A model generated the notes under the pieces. That model made no database searches, was not told where the DNA came from, and saw only the letters and a program-made list of their open reading frames with translations. Positions 43,854 to 53,190 of a stretch of 64,000 nt of DNA are shown one piece after another. Within the stretch, counting starts at the first letter, position 1. Each line of letters starts with the position of its first letter. This DNA is from Pseudomonas sp. CFBP 13711 (GTDB lineage Bacteria > Pseudomonadota > Gammaproteobacteria > Pseudomonadales > Pseudomonadaceae), in NCBI RefSeq assembly GCF_014842265.1, contig NZ_JACYVI010000018.1, positions 21,429-85,428 on the forward strand, given 5' to 3'. Position numbers and translations under genes: made by a program.

Positions 43854-43995
43854 GAAGCGCCACCCCGGTCGCTCCCACTATTCATCTGTCGGCGGATACA
43901 CCAGCGACACAACTCACTCGTTCCGAAGATTCCCCTCAACTCCCGCAGACGTTACTGTAGCCACCACTTTCCAGATCCCGCCGAACGAGCCACCC

Positions 43996-44454
43996 GTGTC
44001 CACTGACAACCCTTCCAATAACAATCCGTCCTACACCTTTTCCGAGCAAGTGGGCCATCTGCTGCGCAAGGCCTACCAGCGTCACTTGGCGATCTTCCAG
44101 CAGAATGTCGGCGATTCGCAGCTCACGGCGGTGCAATTCGTGACCCTGTGCGCTCTGCGCGATCACGGCCCCAGCTCGCAAACCGAGCTGGTCAAGGCCA
44201 CGGCCGTGGATCAGGCGACCATTCGCGGCATCGTCGATCGCCTGAAAGCCCGGGACCTGATCAGCCTCGACCCGGACCCGCAGGATCGCCGCAAAGTCAT
44301 CTGCAGCCTGACCGACAGCGGCCTGCAACTGGTACAGGAAACCGTGCCCCGCGCCGCGCAGATCAGCGAGCTGACCCTGAGCAAACTCAACCCCGCCGAA
44401 CGCGTGGCTGTACTGTTTCTGCTGCGCAAACTGATCGACGAGGGCGATGAGTAA
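43996..44454 (+). CDS. nicR: MarR-family regulator of nicotinate genes
   Basis: From GTG 43996 this is a 152-residue MarR-type winged-helix protein (VSTDNPSNNNPSYTFSEQVG). The wHTH segment reads SSQTELVKATAVDQATIRGI, then VDRLKARDLISLDPDPQDRR, the typical recognition helix and beta-wing. In P. putida NicR is a repressor of the lower nicotinate pathway that responds to 6-hydroxynicotinate. The longer upstream frame overlaps a REP unit, so the GTG start is more likely. The palindrome upstream of nicA (44671-44688) could be a target. Confidence 0.88.
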   Translation: MSTDNPSNNNPSYTFSEQVGHLLRKAYQRHLAIFQQNVGDSQLTAVQFVTLCALRDHGPSSQTELVKATAVDQATIRGIVDRLKARDLISLDPDPQDRRKVICSLTDSGLQLVQETVPRAAQISELTLSKLNPAERVAVLFLLRKLIDEGDE

Positions 44455-44471
44455 CGCCGCCTGACAGCACC

Positions 44472-44565
44472 GCTGTAGGAGCGCGCTTGCCCGCGAGTAC
44501 GATCTGCCCGCGACATTTATGTGCCTGACCCACTGCATTCGCGAGCAAGCTCACTCCTACATGGA
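44472..44565. repeat. Facing pair of REP hairpins between nicR and nicA
   Basis: GCTGTAGGAGCGCGCTTGCC (44472-44491) and TTCGCGAGCAAGCTCACTCC (44539-44558) are oppositely oriented arms of the Pseudomonas REP type, a BIME-like pair. They fill much of the 260-bp gap. Confidence 0.7.
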
Positions 44566-44670
44566 GAATGTTCAGTCCACCCAATTGCGACGTCGAAACG
44601 ACCAAACCCACCCCAATACTCCAACGTCCTACAGCCTTTTCTCCGCTGGCATGCTTCCTGCTCTCGTTTC

Positions 44671-44688
44671 ATGAAGTAATCACTTCAT
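44671..44688. promoter_or_regulatory. Candidate operator upstream of nicAB
   Basis: ATGAAGTAATCACTTCAT is a perfect 7-bp inverted repeat with a 4-bp spacer, 26 bp before the nicA start. Its size and position suit a MarR- or TetR-type repressor such as NicR (44454) or the TetR protein at 49805. Confidence 0.6.
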
Positions 44689-44714
44689 CAAATGCAAGCT
44701 ACAGCGGGTAACAC

Positions 44715-45233
44715 ATGAAGGCTGACACAAGCGAGCTGCAGCGGGCGGCGGAGAAGACCGTGACCCTGAACGTCAACGGTCAGGCCACACGTGTCACGGC
44801 AATGCCTGACACGCCGCTGTTACTGATCCTGCGCAATGACCTGCACCTTAATGGCCCCAAATACGGCTGCGGCCTGGGCGAGTGCGGCGCCTGCACGGTG
44901 ATCATCGACGGCGTCGCCGCACGCTCCTGCGTGTTTCCACTGGCCGGCGCCCAAGGGCGCGAGATCACCACGCTGGAAGGCATCGGTTCGCGAGACCGCC
45001 CGCATCCGGTGCAGCAAGCCTTCATCGACGAGCAGGCCGCGCAATGCGGCTACTGCATGAACGGCATGATCATGACCGCCAAGGCCTTGCTCGACCGCAA
45101 CCCGCACCCCACCGAAGCGCAGATCCGCAACGAACTGTCAGCCAACCTGTGCCGCTGCGGCACGCACCTTGAAATCCTCAGTGCGGTCATGCGTGCCGCG
45201 CGTCATCAGCCCAGCCCGGATCCCGCCCAATGA
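44715..45233 (+). CDS. nicA: Nicotinate dehydrogenase small [2Fe-2S] subunit
   Basis: This 172-residue protein carries two 2Fe-2S clusters of the xanthine dehydrogenase family. Plant-ferredoxin type: CGLGECGACTV; helical type: CGYCMNGMIM with CRCGTHLEI. It passes electrons from the molybdenum site on NicB to the cytochrome domains during hydroxylation of nicotinate to 6-hydroxynicotinate. The nicB start overlaps its stop by 4 bp (ATGA). Confidence 0.93.
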   Translation: MKADTSELQRAAEKTVTLNVNGQATRVTAMPDTPLLLILRNDLHLNGPKYGCGLGECGACTVIIDGVAARSCVFPLAGAQGREITTLEGIGSRDRPHPVQQAFIDEQAAQCGYCMNGMIMTAKALLDRNPHPTEAQIRNELSANLCRCGTHLEILSAVMRAARHQPSPDPAQ

Positions 45234-48200
45234 CCCAGACTTTGCCCACGCGCGATGAATTGCTCGCCCGAAACGGCGTGCTGCTGATCGTCGACGACAT
45301 CCTGCCGCCATCCGGTCCGGTCGCCAAAGGCGGCACCCCCACCGTCCGGCCCGTGGAATTGGGGCTGTTCATTGCCATCGATCAGGACGGCCGCGTCTTC
45401 GCCTTCAACGGCCACGTCGATCTGGGCACCGGCATTCGCACCTCGCTGACGCAGATCGTCGCCGAAGAGCTGGACCTGCAGATGGATCAGGTGACGATGA
45501 TTCTGGGCGACACCGAGCGTGCGCCGAATCAGGGCGCGACCATCGCCAGCGCCACTTTGCAGATTTCCGCCATCCCGTTGCGCAATGCGGCGGCCGAGGC
45601 GCGGCGCTACCTGCTGCAACAGGCCGCGCAGCAGTGGTCGGTCGATGTGGATTCGTTAGTCATCGACAGCGGCGTGATCAAGGCACAGGACGGTCGCGAA
45701 CTGACCTTTGGCCAGCTGCTGGTGGATCAGCGCGTGGAGCTGCGCATCTCCGGCAACGCACCACTCAAGCGGCTGGAGGACTACAAACTGGTGGGGCAGG
45801 GCGCCGCCCGTGTGGACATTCCGGGCAAGGCCACCGGTGAATTGACCTACGTCCACGACATGCGTTTACCGGACATGCTCCATGGCCGCGTCGTACGGCC
45901 GCCCTACGCCGGTTATGACACCGGCGACTTCGTCGGCACCAGTCTGCTGGACGTGGACGAATCTTCGATCGCCCACATTCCCGGCATCGTCCGCGTGGTG
46001 GTGATTCGGGATTTCGTCGGCATCGTCGCGATGCGCGAAGAGCAGGCGGCCAAGGCGGCGCGGGAACTCAAGGTCACCTGGAAGCCTTGGCAGCACAATT
46101 TGCCGGACATGAGCAATATAGAGCAGGCGATACGCGACAACCCGAGCATTCAGCGGGTGGTGCTCGATCAGGGCAATGTCGAAGAAGCGTTGGCCCAGGC
46201 CAGCGAGCGGATGACGCGAACCTATCTATGGCCCTACCAGATTCACGGCTCCATCGGACCTTCGTGCGGGTTGGCGGACTACAGCGAAGAAGGCATTCGG
46301 GTCTGGTCCGGCACGCAGAACCCCCACATGCTGCGCGCCGATCTGGCCTGGCTGCTGGAATACCCCGAAGAACGGATCGACATCATCCGCATGGAAGCGG
46401 CCGGCTGTTACGGGCGCAATTGCGCTGATGACGTCTGCGCCGATGCCGTGTTGCTGTCCCGCGCCGTGGGCCGGCCGGTGCGCGTGCAACTGACCCGCGA
46501 GCAGGAACATGCCTGGGAGCCGAAAGGCACGGCGCAGTTGATGGAAGTCGACGGCGGGATTAACGCCGATGGCGGCATCGCCGGTTATGACTTCAGCACC
46601 CGCTACCCGTCGAATAACTCGCCAACCCTGGCCTTGCTGTTGACCGGGCGCGTAGAGCCGGTGGCGACGATGTTCGAAATGGGCGACCGCACTTCGATCC
46701 CGCCCTACGACATTGAGCACATGCGCGTCACCATTCACGACATGGCGCCGATTGTGCGCGCGTCATGGATGCGCGGAGTGTCGGCGCTTCCCAATACCTT
46801 CGCTCACGAGTCCTACATCGACGAGTTGGCTTTCGCCGCTGGCGTTGACCCGATCGAATACCGGCTTCGTTATCTGCACGACGAGCGCGCCGCCGAACTG
46901 GTTCGCGCCACCGCCGCCCGGGCTGACTGGACACCGCGCACCCAACCGATGCAGATCCCCGAAGAAGATGGCGTCCTGCGCGGGCGCGGTTTTGCCTACG
47001 CGCGCTACATCCACAGCAAGTTTCCCGGCTTCGGCGCAGCGTGGGCGGCGTGGGTGGCGGACGTGGCGATCGACAAGCACACGGGTGATGTGTCGGTGAC
47101 CCGCGTGGTGATCGGCCATGACGCCGGCATGATGGTCAATCCCGCCGGTGTCCAGCATCAGATTCACGGCAACGTCATCCAGTCCACCAGCCGGGTGCTC
47201 AAGGAGCGGGTGACGTTCGAGGAATCCACCGTGGCGAGCAAGGAGTGGGGTGGCTACCCGATTCTGACGTTCCCCGAAGTGCCGAAAGTCGACGTCATGA
47301 TGATGCCGCGCCAGGCCGAGCCGCCCATGGGCGCCGGGGAGTCGGCGTCGGTGCCGAGTGCGGCGGCCATTGCCAATGCCGTGTATGACGCGACCGGGAT
47401 TCGCTTTCGCGAGCTGCCGATCACTGCGGAACGCATTCTCGCCGCGCTGAACAGCGCGGGCGTGGAATCCAACAGCCAGCCGCCGCAGTCGCCAAAAGCT
47501 AAACGCTCAAAGTGGCTGTTCGGTTCGTTGTTTGCTGCGTTCGGCGCGTTGCTGGGCATGGCCGCGACCGCGTTGCCCTGGCGTGCTGAAATCGCGCCGA
47601 TCACGCCGCCCGCTGCGGGCACCTGGTCATCGGCGACTCTGGAGCGCGGGCGGTTGCTGGCGGCCGTGGGCGATTGCGCGGTCTGTCACACCGCCCCGAC
47701 TGGCGCCAGCAATGCCGGCGGGCTGGCGATGCAAACGCCATTCGGCACTTTATATAGCAGCAACATCACCCCGGACCCGGAGACCGGCATCGGCAACTGG
47801 TCGTATCCGGCGTTCGAGCGGGCGATGCGTGACGGCATCAGTCGCGATGGCAAACACCTTTACCCGGCGTTTCCCTACACGGCTTTCAGAAACATCGAGG
47901 ACGCCGACATGCAGGCGCTGTACGCGTACCTCATGTCGCAGACGCCGGTGAAACAGGTCCAGCCCGCCAACGACATGCGTTTCCCGTTCAATGTGCGGCC
48001 GTTGATGGCGGGCTGGAACGCGCTGTACCTGCGCAAAGGCGAGGTGCAGACGCAGCCGCAGCAAAGCGCGCAGTGGAATCGCGGTCAGTATCTGGTCAAT
48101 GGATTGGGGCATTGCGCCGCCTGCCATTCACCCCGGGACTTGCTGGGGGCGGAGAAGGGCGGCACCTCGTTTCTCGCGGGCGGCACGGTGGACGGCTGGG

Positions 48201-48811
48201 AAGCGCCGGCGCTCAACAGCCTGTCGAAAGCGCCGACGCCCTGGACCGAGGATCAGTTGTTCAATTATTTAAGCAGCGGGTATTCCGATGCCCATGGTGT
48301 CGCGGCGGGGCCGATGGGGCCGGTGGTGTCGGAGCTGGCGAAACTGCCGAAGAGCGATGTGCGGGCGATTGCGGTGTATCTGGCGGCGTTGAATGAGCCT
48401 GCGTCTGGCAGTGCTGACATCAGTCCCGCGACGGTGACCGGTCTGGCAGAGAAACCGAGCGTTTCGCCTCAGTCATTGAGCAATGGTCAGCGGGTGTTCG
48501 AAGGCTCGTGTCAGGGTTGTCATGCCGACGGTCTGGGACCGAAGCTGTTTGGCGTGAGCCCGTCGCTGGCGACCAATACCAATGTCCACAGCGCGCTGCC
48601 GGACAATCTGATCAAAGTGATTCAGCAGGGAATAGACAAACCGGCGACGGCAGATCTGGGTTACATGCCGGGCTTCAAGGACAGCCTGTCCGACACCCAG
48701 ATCAGCGACCTGGCCGCGTACCTGCGCAGCCGCTTCGCGCCGAAAGAGCCGCAGTGGGAAGGGTTGAAGGACAAGGTGGCGCATTTGAAAGCCAATCCCG
48801 GAACGCACTGA
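45230..48811 (+). CDS. nicB: Nicotinate dehydrogenase large subunit: molybdopterin domain fused to cytochrome c domains
   Basis: This 1,193-residue protein matches the length of P. putida NicB. Residues about 1-745 form the molybdopterin-binding aldehyde/xanthine oxidase-like part (GHVDLGTGIRTSLTQIVAEE, GGYPILTFPEVPKVDVM and GAGESASVPSAAAIANAVYD). A transmembrane or linker segment (SLFAAFGALLGMAATALPW) follows near 765-785. Three c-type haem sites come last: CAVCH (about 816), CAACH (about 962) and CQGCH (1094). The haem domains would send electrons to the respiratory chain in place of an FAD subunit. Confidence 0.94.
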   Translation: MTQTLPTRDELLARNGVLLIVDDILPPSGPVAKGGTPTVRPVELGLFIAIDQDGRVFAFNGHVDLGTGIRTSLTQIVAEELDLQMDQVTMILGDTERAPNQGATIASATLQISAIPLRNAAAEARRYLLQQAAQQWSVDVDSLVIDSGVIKAQDGRELTFGQLLVDQRVELRISGNAPLKRLEDYKLVGQGAARVDIPGKATGELTYVHDMRLPDMLHGRVVRPPYAGYDTGDFVGTSLLDVDESSIAHIPGIVRVVVIRDFVGIVAMREEQAAKAARELKVTWKPWQHNLPDMSNIEQAIRDNPSIQRVVLDQGNVEEALAQASERMTRTYLWPYQIHGSIGPSCGLADYSEEGIRVWSGTQNPHMLRADLAWLLEYPEERIDIIRMEAAGCYGRNCADDVCADAVLLSRAVGRPVRVQLTREQEHAWEPKGTAQLMEVDGGINADGGIAGYDFSTRYPSNNSPTLALLLTGRVEPVATMFEMGDRTSIPPYDIEHMRVTIHDMAPIVRASWMRGVSALPNTFAHESYIDELAFAAGVDPIEYRLRYLHDERAAELVRATAARADWTPRTQPMQIPEEDGVLRGRGFAYARYIHSKFPGFGAAWAAWVADVAIDKHTGDVSVTRVVIGHDAGMMVNPAGVQHQIHGNVIQSTSRVLKERVTFEESTVASKEWGGYPILTFPEVPKVDVMMMPRQAEPPMGAGESASVPSAAAIANAVYDATGIRFRELPITAERILAALNSAGVESNSQPPQSPKAKRSKWLFGSLFAAFGALLGMAATALPWRAEIAPITPPAAGTWSSATLERGRLLAAVGDCAVCHTAPTGASNAGGLAMQTPFGTLYSSNITPDPETGIGNWSYPAFERAMRDGISRDGKHLYPAFPYTAFRNIEDADMQALYAYLMSQTPVKQVQPANDMRFPFNVRPLMAGWNALYLRKGEVQTQPQQSAQWNRGQYLVNGLGHCAACHSPRDLLGAEKGGTSFLAGGTVDGWEAPALNSLSKAPTPWTEDQLFNYLSSGYSDAHGVAAGPMGPVVSELAKLPKSDVRAIAVYLAALNEPASGSADISPATVTGLAEKPSVSPQSLSNGQRVFEGSCQGCHADGLGPKLFGVSPSLATNTNVHSALPDNLIKVIQQGIDKPATADLGYMPGFKDSLSDTQISDLAAYLRSRFAPKEPQWEGLKDKVAHLKANPGTH

Positions 48812-48877
48812 CTCGGCGAGCCTCTTTGGGTGACATCCCGCTTCAGGCAACACGCTGACGCCCGGCAAAATACGGTC

Positions 48878-49787
48878 CCGTGGGAGTGAGCTTGCTCACG
48901 AAGGCTGCATCTCAACCGCTAAATATCTGGCGGATGTACTGGCCTCTTCGCGAGCAAGCTCGCTCCCACAGACTGCATTTCAACCGCTAAATATCTAGCG
49001 GGTGTACTGGCCTCTGTGGGAGTGAGCTTGCTCACGAAGACTGCATTTCGATCGCTAAATATCTGGCGGATGTACTGGCCTCTGTGGGAGTGAGCTTGCT
49101 CACGAAGACTGCATTTCGACCGCTAAATATCTGGCGGATGTACTGGCCTCTTCGCGAGCAAGCTCGCTCCCACAGACTACATTTCAACCGCTAAATATCT
49201 GGCGGATGTACTGGCCTCTGTGGGAGTGAGCTTGCTCACGAAGACTGCATCTCAACCGCTAAATATCTGGCGGATGTACTGGCCCTTGTGGGAGTGAGCT
49301 TGCTCACGAAGACTGCATTTCAACCGCTAAATATCTAGCGGGTGTACTGGCCTCTGTGGGAGTGAGCTTGCTCACGAAAGCGGTATCTCAGCCCCAGAAT
49401 ATTCAGCGGATGTACCGGCGCCTTCGCGAGCAAGCTCGCTCCCACAGACTGCATTTCGACCGCTAAATATCTGGCGGATGTACTGGCCCCTGTGGGAGTG
49501 AGCTTGCTCACGAAAGCGGTATCTCAGCCACAGAACATTCAGCGGATGTACCGGCGCCTTCGCGAGCAAGCTCGCTCCCACAGACTGCATTTCAACCGCT
49601 AAATATCTGGCGGATGTACTGGCCCCTGTGGGAGTGAGCTTGCTCACGAAGGCTGCATTTCGACCGCTAAATATCTGGCGGATGTACTGGCCTTTGTGGG
49701 AGTGAGGTTGCTCACGAAGACTGCATCTCAACCGCTAAATATCTAACGGATGTACTGGCCTCTTCGCGAGCAAGCTCGCTCCCACAG
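48878..49787. repeat. Thirteen-and-a-half-unit 68-bp tandem array with flipping REP hairpins
   Basis: Units start every 68 bp from 48878 to 49762, the last stopping after the hairpin. Each has a 26-bp hairpin arm and a fixed-orientation linker (CCGCTAAATATCTGGCGGAT, then GTACTGG). The hairpin is forward (GTGAGCTTGCTCAC) in units 1, 3, 4, 6, 7, 8, 10, 12 and 13, and reversed (GCGAGCAAGCTCGC) in 2, 5, 9, 11 and 14. Units 8 and 10 carry a divergent linker (CAGAATATTCAGCGGATGTA in unit 8) and are each followed by a reversed unit. The array fills the nicB to TetR gap; it has no gene. Open frames inside are by-products. Confidence 0.95.
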
Positions 49788-49804
49788 GTGCTGCACCAGT
49801 CGGC

Positions 49805-50449
49805 CTACTCCGGCAATACCCTAACGCCACGCATCACCAAGTCCTGAATGAACGCCAACCAATCCGTCCGCTCCCCCTCCGCGGCCATGTCCTGACCCAG
49901 GAACGAGCTGAGGGTGTGCAGGTTGGAGTTATAGAAGTAGCACAGCGACGCGATCATCAAATACACGTGCTTGATGTCCAGGTCCTGCCGAAACAGACCC
50001 TGCGCCTGACCGGCGTCGATGATCGGTCTGAGCACGCCGACGGCTTCGCCTGACAGGCGTCGCAGCTCACCGGACTGGCGCGCGTGCCTGCCCTTGTGCA
50101 GGTTTTCGATACTGAGGATGGCGACGAATTCCGGGTGGCTGACGTAATAGTCCCAGACAAACGCCACCAATTGCCGCAGCGTCTGCTCCGGCGTCGACGG
50201 GTCCAGTGACAGCAGGCTTTCGGCGCGGGTGAACTGCTCGTAGGTGTGCTCAAGCACTTTGACGAACAGTTTCTCCTTGCTGCCGAAATAGTAATAAATC
50301 ATCCGGTCGTTGGACTCGGCTTCGGCGGAGATCTTCTCGATGCGCCCGCCGGAATAGCCGTCGCGGGTGAACACCGTGATCGCCGCCTGAAGAATGCGCG
50401 CGCGGGTTTGATCGGCCTGTTGCGCGCGAACGCCAGTGCTTTTGCCCAT
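49805..50449 (-). CDS. TetR-family transcriptional regulator, possibly NicS
   Basis: This 214-residue regulator has the TetR N-terminal HTH (QTRARILQAAITVFTRDGYS, RIEKISAEAESNDRMIYYYF) and a helical ligand domain. It lies beside the nicAB genes, converging on them across the repeat array. In P. putida a TetR-type regulator, NicS, controls nicAB, and the location fits, but the sequence alone does not prove the match. It could instead control the downstream pssA-like gene, which starts only 5 bp after its stop. Confidence 0.85.
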   Translation of the reverse strand: MGKSTGVRAQQADQTRARILQAAITVFTRDGYSGGRIEKISAEAESNDRMIYYYFGSKEKLFVKVLEHTYEQFTRAESLLSLDPSTPEQTLRQLVAFVWDYYVSHPEFVAILSIENLHKGRHARQSGELRRLSGEAVGVLRPIIDAGQAQGLFRQDLDIKHVYLMIASLCYFYNSNLHTLSSFLGQDMAAEGERTDWLAFIQDLVMRGVRVLPE

Positions 50450-50454
50450 GGTCG

Positions 50455-51798
50455 TCAGAGAATCCGGTACAGCAGGCGCTCGACGCGGACCCGGCTGACC
50501 CGCCGCAGAAAGGTGCGCACGCCAACCGGGTATTCGCTCAGGGTATCGAGCTCGTCAAACTTGCCGACCCGATGGGTATTGCGCATCAGCAGCGCGATTT
50601 CCTCGGCGCGCGGCTTCAGCCATTCGCCCTTGGGGTCATCGATCAGCACGGCGTTTTCCAGGTCCAGCTGAAAGGCCCGCGGGTTCAGGTTGTTGCCCGT
50701 CAGCAAGGTATAGCGGTCGTCCGACCACAGGCCCTTGAGGTGATAGGTGTTGTCGCCGTCTTTCCACAAATGGATGTTCAGCTGGTGCTTGGCGATCGCC
50801 GTCTGATGCTTTTGCATGAAGCGACGCAGGCTGATCTCGTACAGATATGGCAGCGCGGAGATCACCTTGAACGGCTCCTCCGGCGAGATGAAAAAGTCGT
50901 TGGCGGTCTTGTCGCCGATGATGATGTCGACCTTCACACCCCGCTTCAGCGCGCGATTGATCTCGCGTTTTACCACCAGCGGCATGTTGAAATACGGCGT
51001 GCACAGCGTCAGTTGTTCATCGGTCGCGGCAATCAGATCACAGAGGGTTTTGCTCAGCGGGTTCTTGTTGCCGATGCCCAGCAGCGGAATGACGCGCATC
51101 TCGCCGTTGTCACGCACGCCATCATTGACGTCGTAACTGGCGCGCTTGAGGTGCTGGCGGAACTGACGAATCTCCCCGCGCAGGCTGCGAGAGCTGGGCG
51201 GTGAGGGCAGGTCGAGGCGATGCACCGCGTCGGACGGCAGAATGTCCTGCTGGACCAGACGCTGAAACGAGTCGGCCAGGCCTTTGCTGTCAATCAGGTG
51301 ATAGCGATCGAGCCGGTATTTGCCGAGCTTGTGCAGATAGACGTTATTGATGCTGGCGCCGCTGTAGATCACGCAGTCGTCGATGACGCAGCCCTTGAGG
51401 TGCAACACGCCGAACAGCTCGCGGGTTTGCACGGGCACGCCGTACACCGGCACTTCCTGATCGTGTTCCAGGTTCTGCGCCTGATACCACGCCGAGTTTC
51501 CGGCCTGCTTGCCAGCGCCGATCAGGCCGCGTTGGGCGCGGAACCAGTCGACCAGTACCACGACGTCCAGCTCCGGTCGCGCAGCCTTGGCGGCATACAA
51601 CGCATCGAGAATTTCCTGACCGGCTTCGTCCTGCTGCAAGTACAGGGCGACGATGTAGATCCGTCGGGTGGCGGCGGCAATCTTCGCCAGCAGTGTTTGC
51701 CGGTAATCGGCCGCACTCGGCAAAATTGTGATCGCCGTGCCGGAGGATTCAAAACCACGCAGCGCTGCAAGGGTAGAACGTCGGAAGGGAGCCCGCAT
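50455..51798 (-). CDS. pssA: CDP-diacylglycerol-serine O-phosphatidyltransferase, PLD type
   Basis: From ATG 51798 (GAGAGG 5 bp upstream) this is a 447-residue enzyme of the phospholipase D superfamily. Two HKD-like motifs are seen: LHLKGCVIDDCVIYSGASIN and YHLKGLWSDDRYTLLTGNNL. This is the PssA form found in gammaproteobacteria, which makes phosphatidylserine for phosphatidylethanolamine. It associates peripherally with the inner membrane. The gene follows the TetR gene on the same strand orientation but is transcribed towards it. Confidence 0.88.
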   Translation of the reverse strand: MRAPFRRSTLAALRGFESSGTAITILPSAADYRQTLLAKIAAATRRIYIVALYLQQDEAGQEILDALYAAKAARPELDVVVLVDWFRAQRGLIGAGKQAGNSAWYQAQNLEHDQEVPVYGVPVQTRELFGVLHLKGCVIDDCVIYSGASINNVYLHKLGKYRLDRYHLIDSKGLADSFQRLVQQDILPSDAVHRLDLPSPPSSRSLRGEIRQFRQHLKRASYDVNDGVRDNGEMRVIPLLGIGNKNPLSKTLCDLIAATDEQLTLCTPYFNMPLVVKREINRALKRGVKVDIIIGDKTANDFFISPEEPFKVISALPYLYEISLRRFMQKHQTAIAKHQLNIHLWKDGDNTYHLKGLWSDDRYTLLTGNNLNPRAFQLDLENAVLIDDPKGEWLKPRAEEIALLMRNTHRVGKFDELDTLSEYPVGVRTFLRRVSRVRVERLLYRIL

Positions 51799-51934
51799 AA
51801 GCCTCTCGATGGGTCGGATCAACAGCGCACGAGCTTACACCAGAGTGCGCCCTCTGGTGGTTTTGGCAGCGTTATCCGTGAGTTGTTCAGCGGATTATCA
51901 GCGAGGGTTCACAGGTTGAGCCCACCCATTCAGC

Positions 51935-52939
51935 TCACACCTTCAAGATCAACTTACCGCTGTTCTCGCCCTTGAACAGCATCTGCAGGGTTTCGGGGAA
52001 GGTTTCCAGGCCTTCGACGATGTGCTCTTTGCTTTTCAGCTTGCCCTGGGCCAGCCAGCCGGCCATTTCCATCCCGGCCTTGGCGAAGTGTTCCGCATGG
52101 TCCATCACCACGAAACCTTCCATGCGCGCGCGGTTGACCAGCAGCGACAGGTAATTGGCCGGGCCTTTGACCGCTTCCTTGTTGTTGTACTGGCTGATGG
52201 CGCCGCAGATCACCACCCGCGCCTTCAACGCCAGGCGGGTCAGGACCGCATCGAGGATGTCGCCGCCGACGTTATCGAAATACACGTCCACGCCTTTGGG
52301 GCATTCGCGTTTCAGCGCCGCATGAATGTCCTCGTTCTTGTAATCGATGGCGCCGTCGAAGCCGAACTCATCAATCAGGGTCTGGCACTTTTCCTTGCCG
52401 CCGGCGATGCCGATGACCCGGCAGCCTTTGATTTTGGCGATCTGCCCGGCGATGCTCCCGACCGCACCGGCGGCGCCGGAAATCACCACGGTGTCACCGG
52501 CCTTGGGCTGGCCGACTTCGAGCAGGGCAAAGTAGGCCGACATACCGGTCATGCCCAACGCCGCCAGGTACACCGGCAGTGGCACCAGTTTTGGATCGAC
52601 CTTGTTGAAGCCCTTGGGCTCGCCGACGAAATAATCCTGCACCCCGAGCAAGCCCTGAACGTAATCGCCCACCGCGAATTTCGGGTGTCGGGACTCGATG
52701 ACTTTGCCCGCACCCAACGCGCGCATCACCGCACCCAGCTCGACCGGCGCGATGTACGACTTGCCTTCGTTCATCCAGCCGCGCATGGCCGGGTCCAGGG
52801 ACAGGTATTCGCTCTTCACCAGGATCTGGCCGGGAGCGAGGTCGGCAACGGGCACGGTCTGGAAGGTGAAATCTTCACGGCTGGCGGCACCCACCGGGCG
52901 GCGCGCGAGGAGGAATTGGCGGTTGTTCAAGGCGGTCAT
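51935..52939 (-). CDS. Zinc-less NADP-dependent reductase of the CurA/leukotriene B4 dehydrogenase type
   Basis: This 334-residue medium-chain reductase starts at ATG 52939 (MTALNNRQFLLARRPVGAAS). The nucleotide-binding loop appears as GDTVVISGAAGAVGSIAGQI, and zinc ligands of classical alcohol dehydrogenases are absent. SLDPAMRGWMNEGKSYIAPV and NVGGDILDAVLTRLALKARV are typical of the CurA-like group that reduces alpha,beta-unsaturated ketones and aldehydes. Single gene; detoxification of reactive carbonyls is the likely job. Confidence 0.88.
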   Translation of the reverse strand: MTALNNRQFLLARRPVGAASREDFTFQTVPVADLAPGQILVKSEYLSLDPAMRGWMNEGKSYIAPVELGAVMRALGAGKVIESRHPKFAVGDYVQGLLGVQDYFVGEPKGFNKVDPKLVPLPVYLAALGMTGMSAYFALLEVGQPKAGDTVVISGAAGAVGSIAGQIAKIKGCRVIGIAGGKEKCQTLIDEFGFDGAIDYKNEDIHAALKRECPKGVDVYFDNVGGDILDAVLTRLALKARVVICGAISQYNNKEAVKGPANYLSLLVNRARMEGFVVMDHAEHFAKAGMEMAGWLAQGKLKSKEHIVEGLETFPETLQMLFKGENSGKLILKV

Positions 52940-53190
52940 GGCAGGGCTCTTGATTATCGGCGAAGCGGCAGTGATAGACCGGAACGGCCCGGACAGCAAG
53001 GATTGCCACTGCACCGAATGCCCGCCGATCCATGCTAATGATGGCGCGCTTCACGGATCATCATCGCCACCAATGGCCCGGCAACCGGCCTCTTGATAGT
53101 GCTGACGCTGACTGTGTTGCGACCGCTAAGCTGCGGCCCACCAGGCGTTTGCCGAGCTCTTCAATTAATAAGTACAAAAAGGACGATCCC

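Noticed and set aside
49372..49731. 119-residue frame inside the array
   Set aside because: It only translates the 68-bp repeat in one frame; no start signal and no protein-like composition.
48878..49787. CRISPR-like regular array
   Set aside because: The linkers are nearly identical, not unique spacers, the period is 68 bp, and hairpins flip. It is a REP-type tandem array; no cas genes are present.
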